Shown piece by piece: positions 51,457 through 61,898 of a DNA stretch of 64,000 bases; positions within the stretch are counted from its first letter, which is position 1; each line of letters begins with the position of its first letter. Made by a program: the position numbers and the translations under genes. The stretch is from an uncultured Sphingomonas sp. (lineage in GTDB: Bacteria; Pseudomonadota; Alphaproteobacteria; Sphingomonadales; Sphingomonadaceae): positions 62,001 to 126,000 of the forward strand of contig NZ_CAJXWX010000002.1 of NCBI RefSeq assembly GCF_913062585.1, in the 5' to 3' direction. The notes beneath the pieces were generated by a model that was not told the DNA's origin, searched no databases, and worked only from the letters and a program-made list of their open reading frames with translations.

Positions 51457-52665
51457 ATGAAGCGCAAGACTGGCCAGGACCGTTCGATCACCACCAAGTG
51501 GCGCCCCGCGACGCAGGCCGTGCGCGGCGGCACCGCGCGGTCGGAATATGGCGAGACGTCGGAGGCGCTCTTCCTGACCTCGGGCTATTGCTACGACCGG
51601 GCGGGCGATGCGGCGGCGCGGTTCGCGGGCGAGCAGGAGGGGATGACCTATTCCCGCCTCCAGAATCCGACCGTCCAGATGCTTGAAGAGCGCATCGCCC
51701 TGCTCGAAGGCGCCGAGGCCTGCCGGACCATGGCGTCGGGCATGGCGGCGATGACCGCGGTGCTGCTCTGCCAGTTGCAGGCGGGCGACCATCTGGTCGG
51801 CGGTCGCGCGGCGTTCGGATCGTGCCGCTGGTTGACCGACACGCTGCTGCCCAAGTTCGGCATCGCCACCACCGTCGTCGATGCGCGCGACCCGCAGGCG
51901 TTCCTGGACGCGGTGCGCCCCGAAACGAAGGTCTTCTTCTTCGAGACGCCCGCCAACCCGACCATGGACGTGGCCGATCTTCAGGCGATCTGCGACATCG
52001 CGCGCGAGCGCGGGATCACCACGGTCGTCGACAATGCCTTCGCCACCCCCGCGCTCCAGCGTCCGATGGAGTTCGGCGCGGACGTGACCGCCTATTCCGC
52101 CACCAAGATGATGGACGGGCAGGGGCGCGTGCTGGCGGGCGCGGTGTGCGGGACCGAGGACTTCATCACCAACACGCTGCTGCCCTTCACCCGCAACACC
52201 GGCCCGACCCTGTCGGCGTTCAACGCCTGGGTGGTTCTGAAGGGGCTGGAGACGCTCGACCTGCGTATCCACCGCCAGTCGGAATCGGCGCTGAAGGTCG
52301 CGACCTTCCTGGAGGGGCGTGTCCCCCGCGTCCTGTGCCCGGCGCTGCCCAGCCACCCGCAGCATGAACTCGCCATGCGCCAGATGAAGGCGGGCGGCAG
52401 CATCTTCGCGCTCGAACTGGATGGCGGACGCGAACAGGCGCACGGCCTGCTCGACGCGCTGGAACTGATCGACATCTCGAACAATATCGGCGACTCGCGC
52501 TCGCTGATGACCCATCCCGCATCGACCACCCATGCGGGTGTCGCCGAGGACAAGCGGGTGGAAATGGGCATCGGCGAGGGGATGCTGCGCCTCAATGTCG
52601 GGCTGGAGGACGTAGACGACCTGATCGACGATCTCGACCAGGCGCTGCGCGTCGTGGGTCTGTGA
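51457..52665 (+). CDS. metZ: O-succinylhomoserine sulfhydrylase
   Basis: MetZ makes homocysteine from O-succinyl- or O-acetylhomoserine and sulfide in methionine synthesis. The 402-residue PLP enzyme contains TYSRLQNPTVQMLEERIA, the cofactor strand VVDNAFATPALQRP, and PLP-lysine K217 in YSATKMMDGQGR. The latter form is typical of MetZ rather than cystathionine gamma-synthase. The start MKRKTGQDRS at 51457 fits length. It overlaps apaG by four bases (GTGA). Confidence 0.94.
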   Translation: MKRKTGQDRSITTKWRPATQAVRGGTARSEYGETSEALFLTSGYCYDRAGDAAARFAGEQEGMTYSRLQNPTVQMLEERIALLEGAEACRTMASGMAAMTAVLLCQLQAGDHLVGGRAAFGSCRWLTDTLLPKFGIATTVVDARDPQAFLDAVRPETKVFFFETPANPTMDVADLQAICDIARERGITTVVDNAFATPALQRPMEFGADVTAYSATKMMDGQGRVLAGAVCGTEDFITNTLLPFTRNTGPTLSAFNAWVVLKGLETLDLRIHRQSESALKVATFLEGRVPRVLCPALPSHPQHELAMRQMKAGGSIFALELDGGREQAHGLLDALELIDISNNIGDSRSLMTHPASTTHAGVAEDKRVEMGIGEGMLRLNVGLEDVDDLIDDLDQALRVVGL

Positions 52666-53060
52666 AGGCGCTCTTCTCCCACGCATTGACCACCGGGCCG
52701 GTGACGGTCCGCGTGTCGGTCAGCTATCTGCCCGAACAGTCGGAGCCCGAGCGTGGGCGCTGGTTCTGGGCCTATCATGTCCGTATCGAGAATGACGGCG
52801 AGCAGCCGGTGCAGCTGCTCACCCGCCGCTGGATCATCACCGACGGGCGCGGCGCGCGCCATTCGGTCGAGGGCGAGGGCGTGGTCGGCGAGCAGCCGGT
52901 GATCCAGCCGGGTGGGGCCTATGACTATGTCTCAGGCTGCCCGCTGGCGACGACCAGCGGCGCGATGCAGGGCAGTTACCGGATGGTCGGCGCGGACGGC
53001 GTGACCTTCGACGCCGCCATCCCGCATTTCGCGCTGATCGCGCCGGCGGTGGAATCGTGA
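52662..53060 (+). CDS. apaG: ApaG family protein
   Basis: The 132-residue protein has the ApaG immunoglobulin-like fold: VRVSVSYLPEQSEPERGRWFWAYHVRIEN, QLLTRRWIITDGRG, VEGEGVVGEQPVIQPG, YDYVSGCPLATTSGAMQGSY. Its function is not firmly assigned, though the family is linked with diadenosine-tetraphosphate hydrolase ApaH and with Co2+ and Mg2+ handling. It starts at GTG 52662 overlapping metZ and ends overlapping the LysR gene. Confidence 0.95.
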   Translation: MKALFSHALTTGPVTVRVSVSYLPEQSEPERGRWFWAYHVRIENDGEQPVQLLTRRWIITDGRGARHSVEGEGVVGEQPVIQPGGAYDYVSGCPLATTSGAMQGSYRMVGADGVTFDAAIPHFALIAPAVES

Positions 53061-53848
53061 AGCGCACGCACCTGCCGCTGAACGGCCTGCGCGTGCTGGA
53101 CGCCGCCGCGCGCCATCTGAGCTTCACCCGCGCCGCCGACGAGCTGGCCGTGACTCCGGCGGCGGTCGGTCAGCAGATCCGCGCGCTGGAGGATACGCTG
53201 GGCGTCGTCCTGTTCCGTAGGACCACGCGCGGGCTGGAGCTGACCCCGGAAGCCGAGGCGGGGCTTGCGCCGCTCCGTGCGGGTTTTCTGCAATTCGAAG
53301 ACGCCGTGCGCGCGATGCAGGCGGGCCAGTCGTCCAAGTCACTGACCATCGCCGCCCCGCGCGACGTGACCGAGAAGTGGCTGATGCCGCGCCTGGCCGC
53401 GATCGCCGCCAGCGATCCCGACCTGCGCTTCTCGCTGATCGCATCGGACGAGGGGCTGGACTTCACCGAGGCCAATCTGGACCTCGCCATCCGCTGGGGT
53501 GATGGGCCCGGCGGTCTGGAGGGCGAGGCGATCGAGTCGGATGGGATGATCGCGATCGGTGCTCCTGGCGGGCCTGCCGATGCACCGCTGATCGCCTGGC
53601 CCGGCGCGCCGGAAGACGGCACGCCGCTTGTCCGCGTGACCGATGCGGGGCTGGCCATCGACGCGGTCGCGGCGGGGCTGGGTAGGGCGGTGGTGCCGCA
53701 ACTGCTGGCCGAGCGCGACCTGGCCGAGGGGCGCGTGGTCGCCACGGGCGAGGCCGTGCCGTCGCGTATGGGCTATTGGCTGGTCGCCCCGCTGCCGCAA
53801 TGGCGCCAGCAAAAGGTCAAGGCGCTGGTCGAGGCGCTGGGGGGCTAA
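53057..53848 (+). CDS. LysR-family transcriptional regulator (GcvA-like)
   Basis: The 263-residue protein has an N-terminal winged helix-turn-helix (LNGLRVLDAAARHLSFTRAADELAVTPAAV) close to GcvA-like regulators, then a shortened effector domain (SLTIAAPRDVTEKWLMPRLA). It starts at GTG 53057 and overlaps apaG, so it is probably cotranscribed with metZ-apaG instead of being divergent as usual. The regulated genes are unknown. Confidence 0.92.
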   Translation: MKRTHLPLNGLRVLDAAARHLSFTRAADELAVTPAAVGQQIRALEDTLGVVLFRRTTRGLELTPEAEAGLAPLRAGFLQFEDAVRAMQAGQSSKSLTIAAPRDVTEKWLMPRLAAIAASDPDLRFSLIASDEGLDFTEANLDLAIRWGDGPGGLEGEAIESDGMIAIGAPGGPADAPLIAWPGAPEDGTPLVRVTDAGLAIDAVAAGLGRAVVPQLLAERDLAEGRVVATGEAVPSRMGYWLVAPLPQWRQQKVKALVEALGG

Positions 53849-53868
53849 CCTCCAATATATCCCCCGTA

Positions 53869-54022
53869 CCCCGGCGAAGGCCGGGGCCCAGTTGCGGTGC
53901 GGCCAGGGGAGTGGCGTGCGCCCCATAGAAGGCGAAAGCGAGTGGGTGGCGATGCCGCCCACGCAACGTATCGCGCCTTCTTACCCGACATCGAAGCTGG
54001 GCCCCGGCCTTCGCCGGGGAAC
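53869..54022. repeat. Inverted-ended element, family B (copy 4, 154 bp)
   Basis: CCCCGGCGAAGGCCGGGG and its inverse enclose GATGCCGCCCACGCAACG, matching the interior of copy 1. It is longer than the other three copies, so it may carry a small insertion. Confidence 0.8.
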
Positions 54023-54037
54023 GAAGAGTCTTCCCAT

Positions 54038-54154
54038 TCCTCCACTGTAAGGGGAGGGGGATCATCCGAAGGATGGTGGAGGGGTGTCGCCCTCTCGATA
54101 GCGGGACACCCCTCCGTCAGGGCTTCGCCCTGCCACCTCCCCTTACAGGGGAGG
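54038..54154. repeat. 117-bp palindromic element, family D (copy 4)
   Basis: TCCTCCACTGTAAGGGGAGG and the inverse end (CCTCCCCTTACAGGGGAGG) enclose the inner pair GGAGGGGTGTCGC and GGGACACCCCTCC. It directly follows the family B copy, and together they fill the 314-base gap before hslO. Confidence 0.8.
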
Positions 54155-54162
54155 TGGCAGGA

Positions 54163-55077
54163 TTACGCCGCCGGTGCCGCGTCGAAGGGCACCGGGAATT
54201 TCTTCGCACAAAACGCGCAGTCCACCTGGATCAGCCCCTCGGCATCCGCCATCTCGCGCCGTTCCTCGACCGAGAATTTGGTGATGACGCTGGCGATATA
54301 CTCCGCCGAGCAGCGGCAGCCGCGCACGATGGCGGGGCTTTCCGACACGCGGACATTCTGCTCCTCGTTGAACAGCCGCCACACCAACGTCTCCAGCGGC
54401 AGGGCGGCGTCGGCCAGTTCCTCGACCTGCATCGTCTGGCCGAGCGCCTGGACATGCTCCCATTCGGGATGGTCGAGCTTGACGTGCAGCCGCTCGCGGC
54501 CTTCCTCGCCCTCGGGCAGATGCTGGAGGAACAGGCCGCCCGCGACCGTGCGACCGTCCGGCCCCTTGGTGATCCCGACGCGCAGCAGGCTGGGGATCTG
54601 TTCCGACTGGATGAAATAGCTCTCGGCGGCGGCCGACAGCGTCTCGCCGTCGAGCGGCACGATACCCTGGTAACGCTCGCCGGTCACCGCCAGGTCGAAG
54701 GTGATCGCCAGATAGCCCTGGCCGAACAGCGCGAACAGCGTCGGGTCGGCGGGCAGCTCGGCCAGCCGGTCCTCGTCATACTGGATATAGCCACGCAACT
54801 CGCCACCGCGATAGTCGCAGACGAGCAGCCGGATCACGCCGCTGTCGCTGCGCGTCTGGATGGTCAGCTGGCCGTTCGTGTCCTTCAGGGTCGCGCCCAT
54901 CAGCGCGGTCAGGGTCAGCGCTTCGGTCAGCAGCCGCTCGATCGCGGGGGGATAGGCGTGCGCCGCCAGGATCTCGTCCAGCACCGGGCCCAGCCGCACC
55001 AGTCGTCCGCGCGCATGTTGCTCGGGGATGGTGAACGCGATCGCGCGGTCGAGGTCGGGCAGGGTGATGTCGGTCAT
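54163..55077 (-). CDS. hslO: Hsp33 redox-regulated chaperone
   Basis: Hsp33 is activated by oxidation and holds unfolding proteins. The 304 residues end with the zinc-binding redox switch: C254 and C256 (CRC) and C287 and C290 (CAFC), the CxC-x30-CxxC pattern. The N-terminal part has RGRLVRLGPVLDEIL and the middle IVPLDGETLSAAAESYF. The start MTDITLPDLD at 55077 gives the usual length. It lies 133 bases downstream of argF, with a terminator between. Confidence 0.96.
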   Translation of the reverse strand: MTDITLPDLDRAIAFTIPEQHARGRLVRLGPVLDEILAAHAYPPAIERLLTEALTLTALMGATLKDTNGQLTIQTRSDSGVIRLLVCDYRGGELRGYIQYDEDRLAELPADPTLFALFGQGYLAITFDLAVTGERYQGIVPLDGETLSAAAESYFIQSEQIPSLLRVGITKGPDGRTVAGGLFLQHLPEGEEGRERLHVKLDHPEWEHVQALGQTMQVEELADAALPLETLVWRLFNEEQNVRVSESPAIVRGCRCSAEYIASVITKFSVEERREMADAEGLIQVDCAFCAKKFPVPFDAAPAA

Positions 55078-55141
55078 GCTCGTGCCTTTACGCACCGGAT
55101 GATGTCCGGGCGATATGGTGCCGGTGCGGCAGGGGAAAGAG

Positions 55142-55170
55142 AAAAGGCCGACGAACCCGCCGGCCTTTCC
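55142..55170 (-). terminator. Terminator of argD-argF
   Basis: AAAGGCCGGCGGG, loop TTCG, and CGGCCTTTTCTC on the minus strand form a strong hairpin with a T run, located about 40 bases past the argF stop. Confidence 0.8.
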
Positions 55171-55210
55171 ATAGATAGGATGAGTCGTGCGGCGATCAAC
55201 CGAGCCACTT

Positions 55211-56131
55211 TCACACTTGGCCGAAGCACCAACGCAGCACCGATTTCTGCGCATGGAGACGGTTTTCCGCCTCCGGCCAGATCAGCGACTGCGGGCCGTC
55301 GATCACTTGCCCGGTGACTTCCTCGTCGCGGTGGGCGGGGAGGCAGTGGAGGAACTTCGCATCCGGCTTGGCCAGCGCCATCAGTTCGGCATTGACCTGG
55401 AACGGCATCATCGCCGCCAGCTTTTCCTCGGCATGGGCCTGGCCCATCGAGATCCAGGTGTCGGTGACGACGATGTCCGCACCCTCGACCGCCGCACGCG
55501 GATCGGTGGTGCAGGTCGCGCGGCCCCGACCCAGCTCCAGCGTGCCTGGTTCCGGGTGATAGCCATCCGGGCAGGCGGCGACCACGTCGAAGCCGAGCAG
55601 CCCGCCCGCCTCGACGATCGAGTGCAGGACGTTGTTGCCGTCGCCCAGCCATGCGACCTTCAGGCCCGACAGGGTCTTGCCCGCCTCTGTCACGGTCAGC
55701 AGGTCGGCCATGATCTGGCACGGGTGCGACAGGTCGGTCAGGCCGTTGATGACCGGCACGCTGGCATAATGCGCCATCTCCTCGACCTTGGCATGGTCGT
55801 CGGTGCGGATCATGATCGCGTCAGTATAGCCCGACAGGATGCGCGCGGTGTCGGCGATCGTCTCGCCGCGACCCAGCTGCATGGTCCCGGCATCGAGCAC
55901 GATCGAGGTGCCGCCGAGCTGGCGGATCGCCATGTCGAAGCTGACGCGGGTGCGGGTCGAGTTCTTCTCGAACACCATGGCGAGGACATGCCCGGCCAGC
56001 GGGGCATCGGCATCGACGCGGCCCTTGGTGAAACCCGCGCGCGCGGCCTTGCGGGCCTGTGCGTCGGTCAGAATGGCGGTCACACCCTCGGGACCGGCGT
56101 CGGCGAGGTTCAGGAAGTGGCGGATCGTCAT
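55211..56131 (-). CDS. argF: Ornithine carbamoyltransferase
   Basis: It makes citrulline from ornithine and carbamoyl phosphate in arginine synthesis. The 306 residues include the carbamoyl-phosphate loop [10 protein letters not shown] (near 55-64), [13 protein letters not shown], and the ornithine-binding [13 protein letters not shown] near the end. GGAG precedes ATG 56131. It follows argD by 50 bases in one transcript. Confidence 0.97.
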   Translation of the reverse strand: MTIRHFLNLADAGPEGVTAILTDAQARKAARAGFTKGRVDADAPLAGHVLAMVFEKNSTRTRVSFDMAIRQLGGTSIVLDAGTMQLGRGETIADTARILSGYTDAIMIRTDDHAKVEEMAHYASVPVINGLTDLSHPCQIMADLLTVTEAGKTLSGLKVAWLGDGNNVLHSIVEAGGLLGFDVVAACPDGYHPEPGTLELGRGRATCTTDPRAAVEGADIVVTDTWISMGQAHAEEKLAAMMPFQVNAELMALAKPDAKFLHCLPAHRDEEVTGQVIDGPQSLIWPEAENRLHAQKSVLRWCFGQV

Positions 56132-56181
56132 GGGTCGGTACTCCGTCCCCCGGCGGTTTCATGCCGCCGGGGTGGCAGGGA

Positions 56182-57372
56182 TTAATCGTCGGCGGCGGGG
56201 ACATAGACGCGCGCGGCGTCCGACAGCTTCGTCGCGAACTCGGTGATGTGGCTCTCGTCGATGGTAAGCGGCGGCAGGATGCGGATCACATTCTCGCCCG
56301 CCGCGACCAGCAGCAGCCCGTGATTGTCGCGGCAATGCGCCACGAAACGACGGCTGTCGCTCTTCATCTTCAGACCCTGCATCAGGCCATGACCGCGCAC
56401 TTCCTCGAACAGATGATCGAAGTTCGGGATCATCTGCTCCAGCGTCGAGCGCAGCCGCTGGCCCATCGCCTCGACATGTTCGAGGAAGCCCGGCTCCTGG
56501 ATCACGTCGAGCACCGCTTCACCGGCGGCCATGGACAGCGGATTGCCGCCATAGGTCGACCCGTGCGTGCCGATCACCATGCCCTTGGCCGCTTCCTCGG
56601 AGGCGAGGCACGCGCCGAGCGGGAAGCCGCCGCCGATGCCCTTGGCCACGGCCATGATGTCGGGCGTCACGCCGTACAGTTCATGCGCGAAGAACTTGCC
56701 GGTGCGACCGTAACCGCACTGCACCTCGTCCAGCACCAGCAGCAGGCCATGCTCGTCGCACGCCTTGCGCAAGCCTTGGAGGAACTCCATGCTGGCGGGA
56801 CGCAGACCGCCTTCGCCCTGGATCGGCTCGACAAGGAAACCGGCGGTGTTCTCGTCGATCAGCGCCAGCGCGGCCTCCAGATCGTCGAACGGCGCGTAAG
56901 CGAAGCCTGGCAGCAGCGGCTCGAACCCATCCCGCATCTTGGGCTGGTTGGTCGCCGAGATCGCGCCCAGCGTCCGGCCATGGAACGCGTTGTTGAACGT
57001 GATCAGCGTATGCTTCTGCGGATTGCCATTGGCGAAGTGATAGCGGCGCGCGGTCTTGATCGCGCACTCGACTGCTTCCGCGCCCGAATTGGTGAAGAAC
57101 ACCGTATCGGCAAAGGTCGAATCGACCAGCCGCTGGGCGAAATGCTCACCCTGCGGGCTGCCGTACAGGTTCGACACATGCATCAGCGTCGCGGCCTGTT
57201 TCGCGATCGCCTCGACCAGTTTGGGATGGCCATGGCCCAGCGCGTTCACCGCGATACCGGCGGCAAAGTCCAGATACTGCTCGCCATTTTCGCCGTACAG
57301 ATAGACGCCTTCGCCTCGGACCGGACGCACCCCGCACCGTGGGTAAACGGGCATCAGGGCGGTGATGGTCAC
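56182..57372 (-). CDS. argD: Acetylornithine/succinyldiaminopimelate aminotransferase
   Basis: ArgD is a class-III PLP aminotransferase in arginine synthesis; many also act in lysine synthesis. The 396 residues include FFTNSGAEAVECAIKTAR, DEVQCGYGRTGKF and PLP-lysine K244 in AVAKGIGGGFPLG. The start is GTG 57372 with a GAAGGAGA site nine bases upstream. A hairpin immediately upstream (57394-57418) separates it from the preceding gene. Confidence 0.97.
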   Translation of the reverse strand: MTITALMPVYPRCGVRPVRGEGVYLYGENGEQYLDFAAGIAVNALGHGHPKLVEAIAKQAATLMHVSNLYGSPQGEHFAQRLVDSTFADTVFFTNSGAEAVECAIKTARRYHFANGNPQKHTLITFNNAFHGRTLGAISATNQPKMRDGFEPLLPGFAYAPFDDLEAALALIDENTAGFLVEPIQGEGGLRPASMEFLQGLRKACDEHGLLLVLDEVQCGYGRTGKFFAHELYGVTPDIMAVAKGIGGGFPLGACLASEEAAKGMVIGTHGSTYGGNPLSMAAGEAVLDVIQEPGFLEHVEAMGQRLRSTLEQMIPNFDHLFEEVRGHGLMQGLKMKSDSRRFVAHCRDNHGLLLVAAGENVIRILPPLTIDESHITEFATKLSDAARVYVPAADD

Positions 57373-57393
57373 GGGACGTCTCCTTCAAACAGC

Positions 57394-57418
57394 AAAGGGC
57401 GGCTCTAGGGCCGCCCTT
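57394..57418 (-). terminator. Hairpin between the 57467 gene and argD
   Basis: AAGGGCGGC and its inverse GCCGCCCTT form a perfect stem with a CTAGA loop, 22 bases upstream of the argD start. It ends the upstream gene or acts as a leader structure for argD. Confidence 0.6.
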
Positions 57419-57466
57419 CCTCATCATACGGGCTATTGCTCGCCTGCGTCAACGCATTGGCCGACG

Positions 57467-58588
57467 TCAACTCGTGGTGTCGGCCGTCAGATCGAAGGTG
57501 TTGAGCTCCCAACTCGATGCGCGGCTGCGAACCCGCGAGCCTTTATAGGCGGCAAGGGGCGAAACGATGCTGAAACGTTCCAGACGCTGGCCCTTTCTGG
57601 GGTCGTGATCGTTGCGCGGCGTATAACGACGCAGTGCCAGTTTCTGGCTGATCACCTCGACCCATTGGGCCGGAAGCTTGTCGCTGATATTTTCGGGGGC
57701 GATGTCGACCACATGTCCATCCGGGGTGATCCGGTAGCTGAAATCAATGAAATTGGCTTTGGCCTGTCCGGGGGCGGAGCCGAAATGCAGTTCTTCCTGG
57801 CGGATCGACGGGGAGAAGACCAGCATCTGACGACCGTTCTGCCCCGGTTCCATTTCCGCGATCACGCGGTCCGCGACGGCGGCGCGGTCCTTCTCATCGG
57901 CCAGTTGGATCTGGATCGCCCGCGCGGCATTGCGATAGGGGAGCATCTCGGGCTCGGAACGCTTGAGAATTCGCTCCGCCATGTCGCGCGCGCGGGTCCG
58001 ATATTCGGGGTAGAGCGAACCGAGTGCGCTCTGCAGAACCGCGGCGCGGAGATAGGCCTGGCCTACCAGATTGAAGTCGCCGACTTTGTCGGCCTCGCGT
58101 GCCACCCAGTCATAATGTTGGAACGCCCCTTCTGCACGCCCCTCCCGGGCCAGTTCGTCGCCCACCTCCAGCCGCTGGGCCAGAATGGCGGGATCGTTCG
58201 CCGGCAGTCCTGCGCGCAGGGCATAGACCGCATCGGCCGCATCGACGCGGGGGTTGATCGGAACCCCGTTCAGGCGGGCCAGGCGGCTGGTGGCGCGGTG
58301 GAGGTCGGCAACCTCCTTGGGCAGCACCGCGTCATAGCGGCCATTGCGGCCACGCGACGATAGCAGCGTGCGGTAGCTGGCCTGATAATCGCCGCTCAGA
58401 AACTGCATCTCTGCATAGGCCAGTGAGCGGGCGATGTCTTCCTTGGGCGGGCAATGATACGCCAGGCACTCGGCAAGCGCCTTCTTGGTCGCCGCCAGAC
58501 TGTCCGCCGTGACGACGACGGTCGGTCCATTTTCGACCGGGATGGGCAAGCTAAGTTGCGATTGCAGAAGCAGTGTCAGCAGGATCAT
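57467..58588 (-). CDS. Exported protein with TonB-C-like C-terminal domain, unknown function
   Basis: The 373-residue protein begins with a hydrophobic stretch (MILLTLLLQSQLSLPIP) and a helical middle (60-220) resembling TPR-like repeats (RSLAYAEMQFLSGDYQASYRTL, AEGAFQHYDWVAREADKVGDF). The end, IDFSYRITPDGHVVDIAPENIS, resembles the energy-transducer TonB C-terminal beta motif, which is inference. A role in the envelope is likely. A strong AGAAGGAATT site precedes ATG 58588. It is upstream of argD in the same direction, with a terminator between. Confidence 0.7.
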   Translation of the reverse strand: MILLTLLLQSQLSLPIPVENGPTVVVTADSLAATKKALAECLAYHCPPKEDIARSLAYAEMQFLSGDYQASYRTLLSSRGRNGRYDAVLPKEVADLHRATSRLARLNGVPINPRVDAADAVYALRAGLPANDPAILAQRLEVGDELAREGRAEGAFQHYDWVAREADKVGDFNLVGQAYLRAAVLQSALGSLYPEYRTRARDMAERILKRSEPEMLPYRNAARAIQIQLADEKDRAAVADRVIAEMEPGQNGRQMLVFSPSIRQEELHFGSAPGQAKANFIDFSYRITPDGHVVDIAPENISDKLPAQWVEVISQKLALRRYTPRNDHDPRKGQRLERFSIVSPLAAYKGSRVRSRASSWELNTFDLTADTTS

Positions 58589-58716
58589 CAGCCGAATTCC
58601 TTCTCCCAGCGCGCCGACATGAGTCGGCCGCGTGATGAACGCCGGATGGGAGAAGAATATTCGTCCTAATATGACCGATCCTGCAAGTTACAAAATGTGA
58701 ATCGTCGTGTCGGTCG

Positions 58717-60696
<1,980 letters not shown>

Positions 60697-60753
60697 AACG
60701 GGAACTATAGGCGCTGCGGCGCGCTTGCGCCAGCTTCGTGGCGCGTGGCAGGA

Positions 60754-60782
60754 TTGCAACAAAACTTTGCCGAAAATTTAAC
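60754..60782 (+). promoter_or_regulatory. Candidate sigma70-type promoter of the outer-membrane protein gene
   Basis: TTGCAA, a 17-base spacer and TTTAAC stand about 70 bases before the start codon of the next gene. The region is A+T rich compared with the window. Support is pattern match only. Confidence 0.45.
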
Positions 60783-60848
60783 CTGGGATATTTCCACGGG
60801 CCCGGTCCGTTAGCCCGTTACCTTTATGCCAAGGGTACGGGAGTGATA

Positions 60849-61709
60849 ATGATGAAATTCTGGAAGGCGGGGGCCATGGCCTCGGCGCTGATCGCCGCGC
60901 CGGCGATGGCGCAGGACACTGGTTATGCGGGTGCGGACGATGCGCCGTTCTCGGGGGCCTATATCGGCGGCAGCTTCGGCTATGACGTGCAGCCCAACGA
61001 TGTCGGCTCGCGTTTCCTGTTCGATCGCAACCTGGACGGGCGGTTCGGCGATGTCGTGACGACCTCGACCGGCGCCAACGCCTTCTCGCCGGGTTTCTGC
61101 AACGGCCGCGCGCGCAGCACCCTGTCGCCGCAGAACGCCGCGACCGGATGCGGCAACGACAAAGACGGCATCGCCTATTATGGCCGGGTCGGGCTGGACC
61201 ATCAGGCGGGCAACATCGTCTATGGCGTGGTCGGCGAGTTCGGCAAGTCGGAGATCACCGACAGCGTCTCCGCCTTCTCGACGACGCCCGCCTGGTACAC
61301 CATGACCCGCAGCATCGATTGGGAAGGCTCGGTGCGCGGACGCCTGGGCTATGCGGCGAACACGACGCTGTTCTACGGCACGTTCGGCGGCGGCTATGCG
61401 CGGATCAAGCGCGAATTCGCGACCTCGAACGGCGCCAATGCCTTTGCGATCAACGGCAAGCGCGAACAGTTCGGCTTCCTCGGCGGCGGCGGCATCGAAC
61501 AGAAGATCGGCCGCAACTTCTCGATCGGCATGGAATATATGTACCACCAGTATCGCGACGACGATACGCGCGTGCGGGTGACCCAAGGGTCCGCGCCTGC
61601 GACCAATCCGTTCGTGCTGGCGCCCAATACGACGGGCACGGATATTCGCCGGTCGGACGACAAGTTCCGCTGGCACTCCTTGCGCGCCACGGCGGCGTTC
61701 CGGTTCTGA
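60849..61709 (+). CDS. Outer-membrane beta-barrel protein
   Basis: The 286-residue protein has a signal peptide (MMKFWKAGAMASALIAAPAMAQ), then alternating beta strands, each with an exposed loop (GAYIGGSFGYDVQ, GSVRGRLGYAANTTLFYGTFGGGYA, FLGGGGIEQKIGRNFSIGMEYMYH). It ends in an aromatic Phe (AAFRF), the usual C-terminal signature for outer-membrane assembly. It resembles small Omp25/porin-like barrels, with no named family certain. The start ATG pair at 60849-60854 follows GGGAG. Confidence 0.88.
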   Translation: MMKFWKAGAMASALIAAPAMAQDTGYAGADDAPFSGAYIGGSFGYDVQPNDVGSRFLFDRNLDGRFGDVVTTSTGANAFSPGFCNGRARSTLSPQNAATGCGNDKDGIAYYGRVGLDHQAGNIVYGVVGEFGKSEITDSVSAFSTTPAWYTMTRSIDWEGSVRGRLGYAANTTLFYGTFGGGYARIKREFATSNGANAFAINGKREQFGFLGGGGIEQKIGRNFSIGMEYMYHQYRDDDTRVRVTQGSAPATNPFVLAPNTTGTDIRRSDDKFRWHSLRATAAFRF

Positions 61710-61746
61710 GGTGACGCGTCCCGTCGCTCAGGGAGAGCGGCGGGGC

Positions 61747-61834
61747 GTGCACTTCGACTTCGCTCAGTGCGAACGGCTGTAGGGGAACCTGTCCCACCCT
61801 CCGTTCAGCCTGAGCGCAGTCGAAGGCCAAGGGA
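61747..61834. repeat. Paired inverted repeat, family A (copy 10)
   Basis: CTTCGACTTCGCTCAGTGC and GTTCAGCCTGAGCGCAGTCG face each other between the outer-membrane protein gene and gcrA. Confidence 0.8.
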
Positions 61835-61847
61835 TTCCGCTTGCCAC

Positions 61848-61884
61848 GAAAAAGCCTGCCGGTCCCAAAACCGGCGGGCTTTTC
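61848..61884 (-). terminator. Rho-independent terminator of gcrA
   Basis: On the minus strand AAAAGCCCGCCGGT, loop TTTGGG, ACCGGCAGGCTTTTT form a strong hairpin with a T run just past the gcrA stop. Confidence 0.85.
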
Positions 61885-61898
61885 CAATCCAACCCGAA

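Noticed and set aside
50692-52686. 664-residue open frame on the minus strand across GH35, a lipoprotein gene and metZ
   Set aside because: It crosses several real genes in antisense and contains repeat sequence. It is an artefact of high G+C.
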